Source of the DNA: Actinomycetes bacterium
Lineage (GTDB): Bacteria; Actinomycetota; Acidimicrobiia; Acidimicrobiales; SZUA-35
Direction of reading: 5' to 3'
Length of the DNA: 33,135 nt
Assembly: GCA_024280015.1 (NCBI GenBank)
Contig: JAJRQY010000117.1
Location: 1-33,135, forward strand
Shown here: in pieces, positions 31,968 to 33,135 of the stretch
Position numbering within the stretch: the first letter of the stretch is position 1
How the letters are laid out: each line of letters begins with the position of its first letter
The notes under the pieces: model-generated
Seen by the model: the letters and a program-made list of their open reading frames with translations, nothing else
What the model was told of the DNA's origin: nothing
The model's database searches: none
Translations under genes and position numbers: made by a program

Positions 31968-33135
31968 GTGTACCAGCGCCGGATTTACGGGATCGAGACC
32001 GAGTATGGCGTGACCTGTACCCTTCGCGGTCAGCGACGCCTAAGCCCTGACGAGGTTGCTCGCTATCTGTTCCGCAGGGTCGTGTCCTGGGGACGCTCCT
32101 CCAATGTGTTCTTGGTCAATGGTGCTCGCCTCTATCTCGATGTTGGTTCCCACCCCGAGTACGCCACGGCGGAGTGCGACTCCATTGGGCAGGTGGTAAT
32201 TCACGACAAGGCTGGCGAACGCATTCTGGAGCAGTTGATAGATTCCGCCGAAGATCGGTTGAAAGACGAGGGTATTCGCGGCACGATCCACCTGTTCAAG
32301 AACAACACGGACTCGGCTGGCAACTCCTATGGCTGTCACGAGAATTACCTCACCACCCGCGACGATGACCTGAGCCACTACAACGAGGTCCTCATCCCCT
32401 TCCTGGTGAGTCGCCAGATCTATGCCGGCGCAGGCAAGGTCCTACAAACGGCCCGTGGAGCCCAGTTCGTGGTCAGCCAGCGAGCCGAACACATCTGGGA
32501 AGGCGTCTCCTCCGCCACCACCCGTAGCCGCCCAATCATCAACACCCGCGATGAGCCTCACGCCGACGCCGAGCACTTTCGACGGCTTCACGTGATTGTT
32601 GGTGATTCCAACATGAGCGAGTACACGACCTACCTGAAGGTCGGCGCAATGGCCATCATTTTGCGCATGGTCGAAGACCCCTCCACCATTCTTCGTGACA
32701 TGACGCTGGAGAACCCTGTCCGGGCGATCCGAGAGATCAGCCATGACCTGACGTTGAACCGCAAGGTTCGCTTGACCAATGGACGCGAGGCTTCAGCCTT
32801 TGAGATCCAGAGTGAGTACCTAAATCGTGCTCTGCGCTATGCCAGCAGCAAGGGGTTGCCGGATGACGAAATGAAGGCCCTTGAGATGTGGGAGTACGTG
32901 ATGACTCATCTGGAGTCCGATCCGTTCAAGCTGGATCGAGAGCTGGACTGGGTCATGAAGTACAATCTCATTGAAGCCTTCCGGGCACGCCATGACTTGC
33001 CCCTTGACGACGCGAGGGTCCAGTTGGTTGACCTGCAATATCACGAGATCCGTCGTGATCGAGGCTTGTTCTACCGGGCCCAGGAACGTGGACTGGTTGA
33101 GCGAACGCTGCTTGACTCGGAAATGACCGAAGCCA
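31968..33135 (+). CDS. pafA: Pup-protein ligase, N-terminal ~389 residues (runs off right edge)
   Basis: PafA activates the Glu terminus of Pup with ATP and joins it to substrate lysines. The start [20 protein letters not shown] has the catalytic-fold Glu (Glu10). The key Asp is Asp58 in [50 protein letters not shown] and [18 protein letters not shown] are family signatures, and the Dop loop is absent, which separates it from dop upstream. GTG 31968 has a TAACTT box 6 bases ahead. PafA is usually ~450-480 residues, so the C-terminal part is missing only because the window ends. Confidence 0.96.
   Translation, partial: MYQRRIYGIETEYGVTCTLRGQRRLSPDEVARYLFRRVVSWGRSSNVFLVNGARLYLDVGSHPEYATAECDSIGQVVIHDKAGERILEQLIDSAEDRLKDEGIRGTIHLFKNNTDSAGNSYGCHENYLTTRDDDLSHYNEVLIPFLVSRQIYAGAGKVLQTARGAQFVVSQRAEHIWEGVSSATTRSRPIINTRDEPHADAEHFRRLHVIVGDSNMSEYTTYLKVGAMAIILRMVEDPSTILRDMTLENPVRAIREISHDLTLNRKVRLTNGREASAFEIQSEYLNRALRYASSKGLPDDEMKALEMWEYVMTHLESDPFKLDRELDWVMKYNLIEAFRARHDLPLDDARVQLVDLQYHEIRRDRGLFYRAQERGLVERTLLDSEMTEA

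Overview
This is a chromosomal core-genome window from an actinobacterium. It carries a complete Pup-proteasome locus: mpa/ARC, dop, pup ending in GGQ, prcB, prcA and pafA (pafA runs off the right edge). It also carries two gene blocks whose order is known from Mycobacterium tuberculosis: scpA-scpB-rluB-cmk-der (Rv1709-Rv1713 type) and pgsA-gcvH-garA-ftsR-DUF151-merR (Rv1822-Rv1830 type). Base composition is moderately GC-rich rather than the extreme of Streptomyces. Together with the interrupted proteasome locus and the additions to the conserved blocks, this suggests a deep-branching lineage such as Acidimicrobiia; that placement is inference.

Layout. 1-233: start of trpS, minus strand. 324-6255: chromosome segregation (scpA, scpB), rRNA pseudouridylation (rluB), tyrosine/phenylalanine synthesis (aroH-type chorismate mutase, tyrA), cmk, a PlsC-type acyltransferase and a CYTH enzyme. 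6268-7344: ispH, minus. 7380-11833: a PDZ/FeS DUF512 protein coupled to der, a SpoIIE-type phosphatase, and two small membrane proteins of unknown role. 11950-12023: tRNA-Pro(GGG), minus. 12207-16999: a tightly packed series running SRAP peptidase, DUF2079 membrane protein, CDP-alcohol phosphatidyltransferase, gcvH, a zinc-ribbon/FHA GarA-like protein and an FtsR-like MerR regulator. 17009-17554: DUF151 nuclease. 17575-18630: an APH-family kinase, minus. 18848-19342: a second MerR regulator. 19401-22610: class II aldolase, diguanylate cyclase and histidine phosphatase, all minus. 22638-24857: an oligopeptidase B-like protease. 24993-33135: the Pup-proteasome locus, interrupted between pup and prcB by an opposite-strand PAP2-like/dapD pair.

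How the genes fit together. Dop deamidates Pup, PafA ligates it to target proteins, Mpa unfolds the tagged proteins, and PrcA/PrcB degrade them. The oligopeptidase just upstream could trim the released peptides (inference). The aroH-tyrA pair leads from chorismate towards tyrosine. The gcvH-garA-ftsR-DUF151 block is conserved across Actinobacteria and links central metabolism with signalling and division control.

The most striking genome-wide signal is in the promoters. At least sixteen genes that head transcription units have a TANNNT box 6-9 bases before the start codon and mostly no Shine-Dalgarno sequence, which is the signature of leaderless mRNAs. In three cases the box begins in the stop codon of the gene before. 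Genes inside operons instead use 4-base ATGA/GTGA overlaps or clear AGGAGG sites. I saw no CRISPR array, insertion sequence, prophage or clear recent transfer, and no stretch over 300 bases without a gene.
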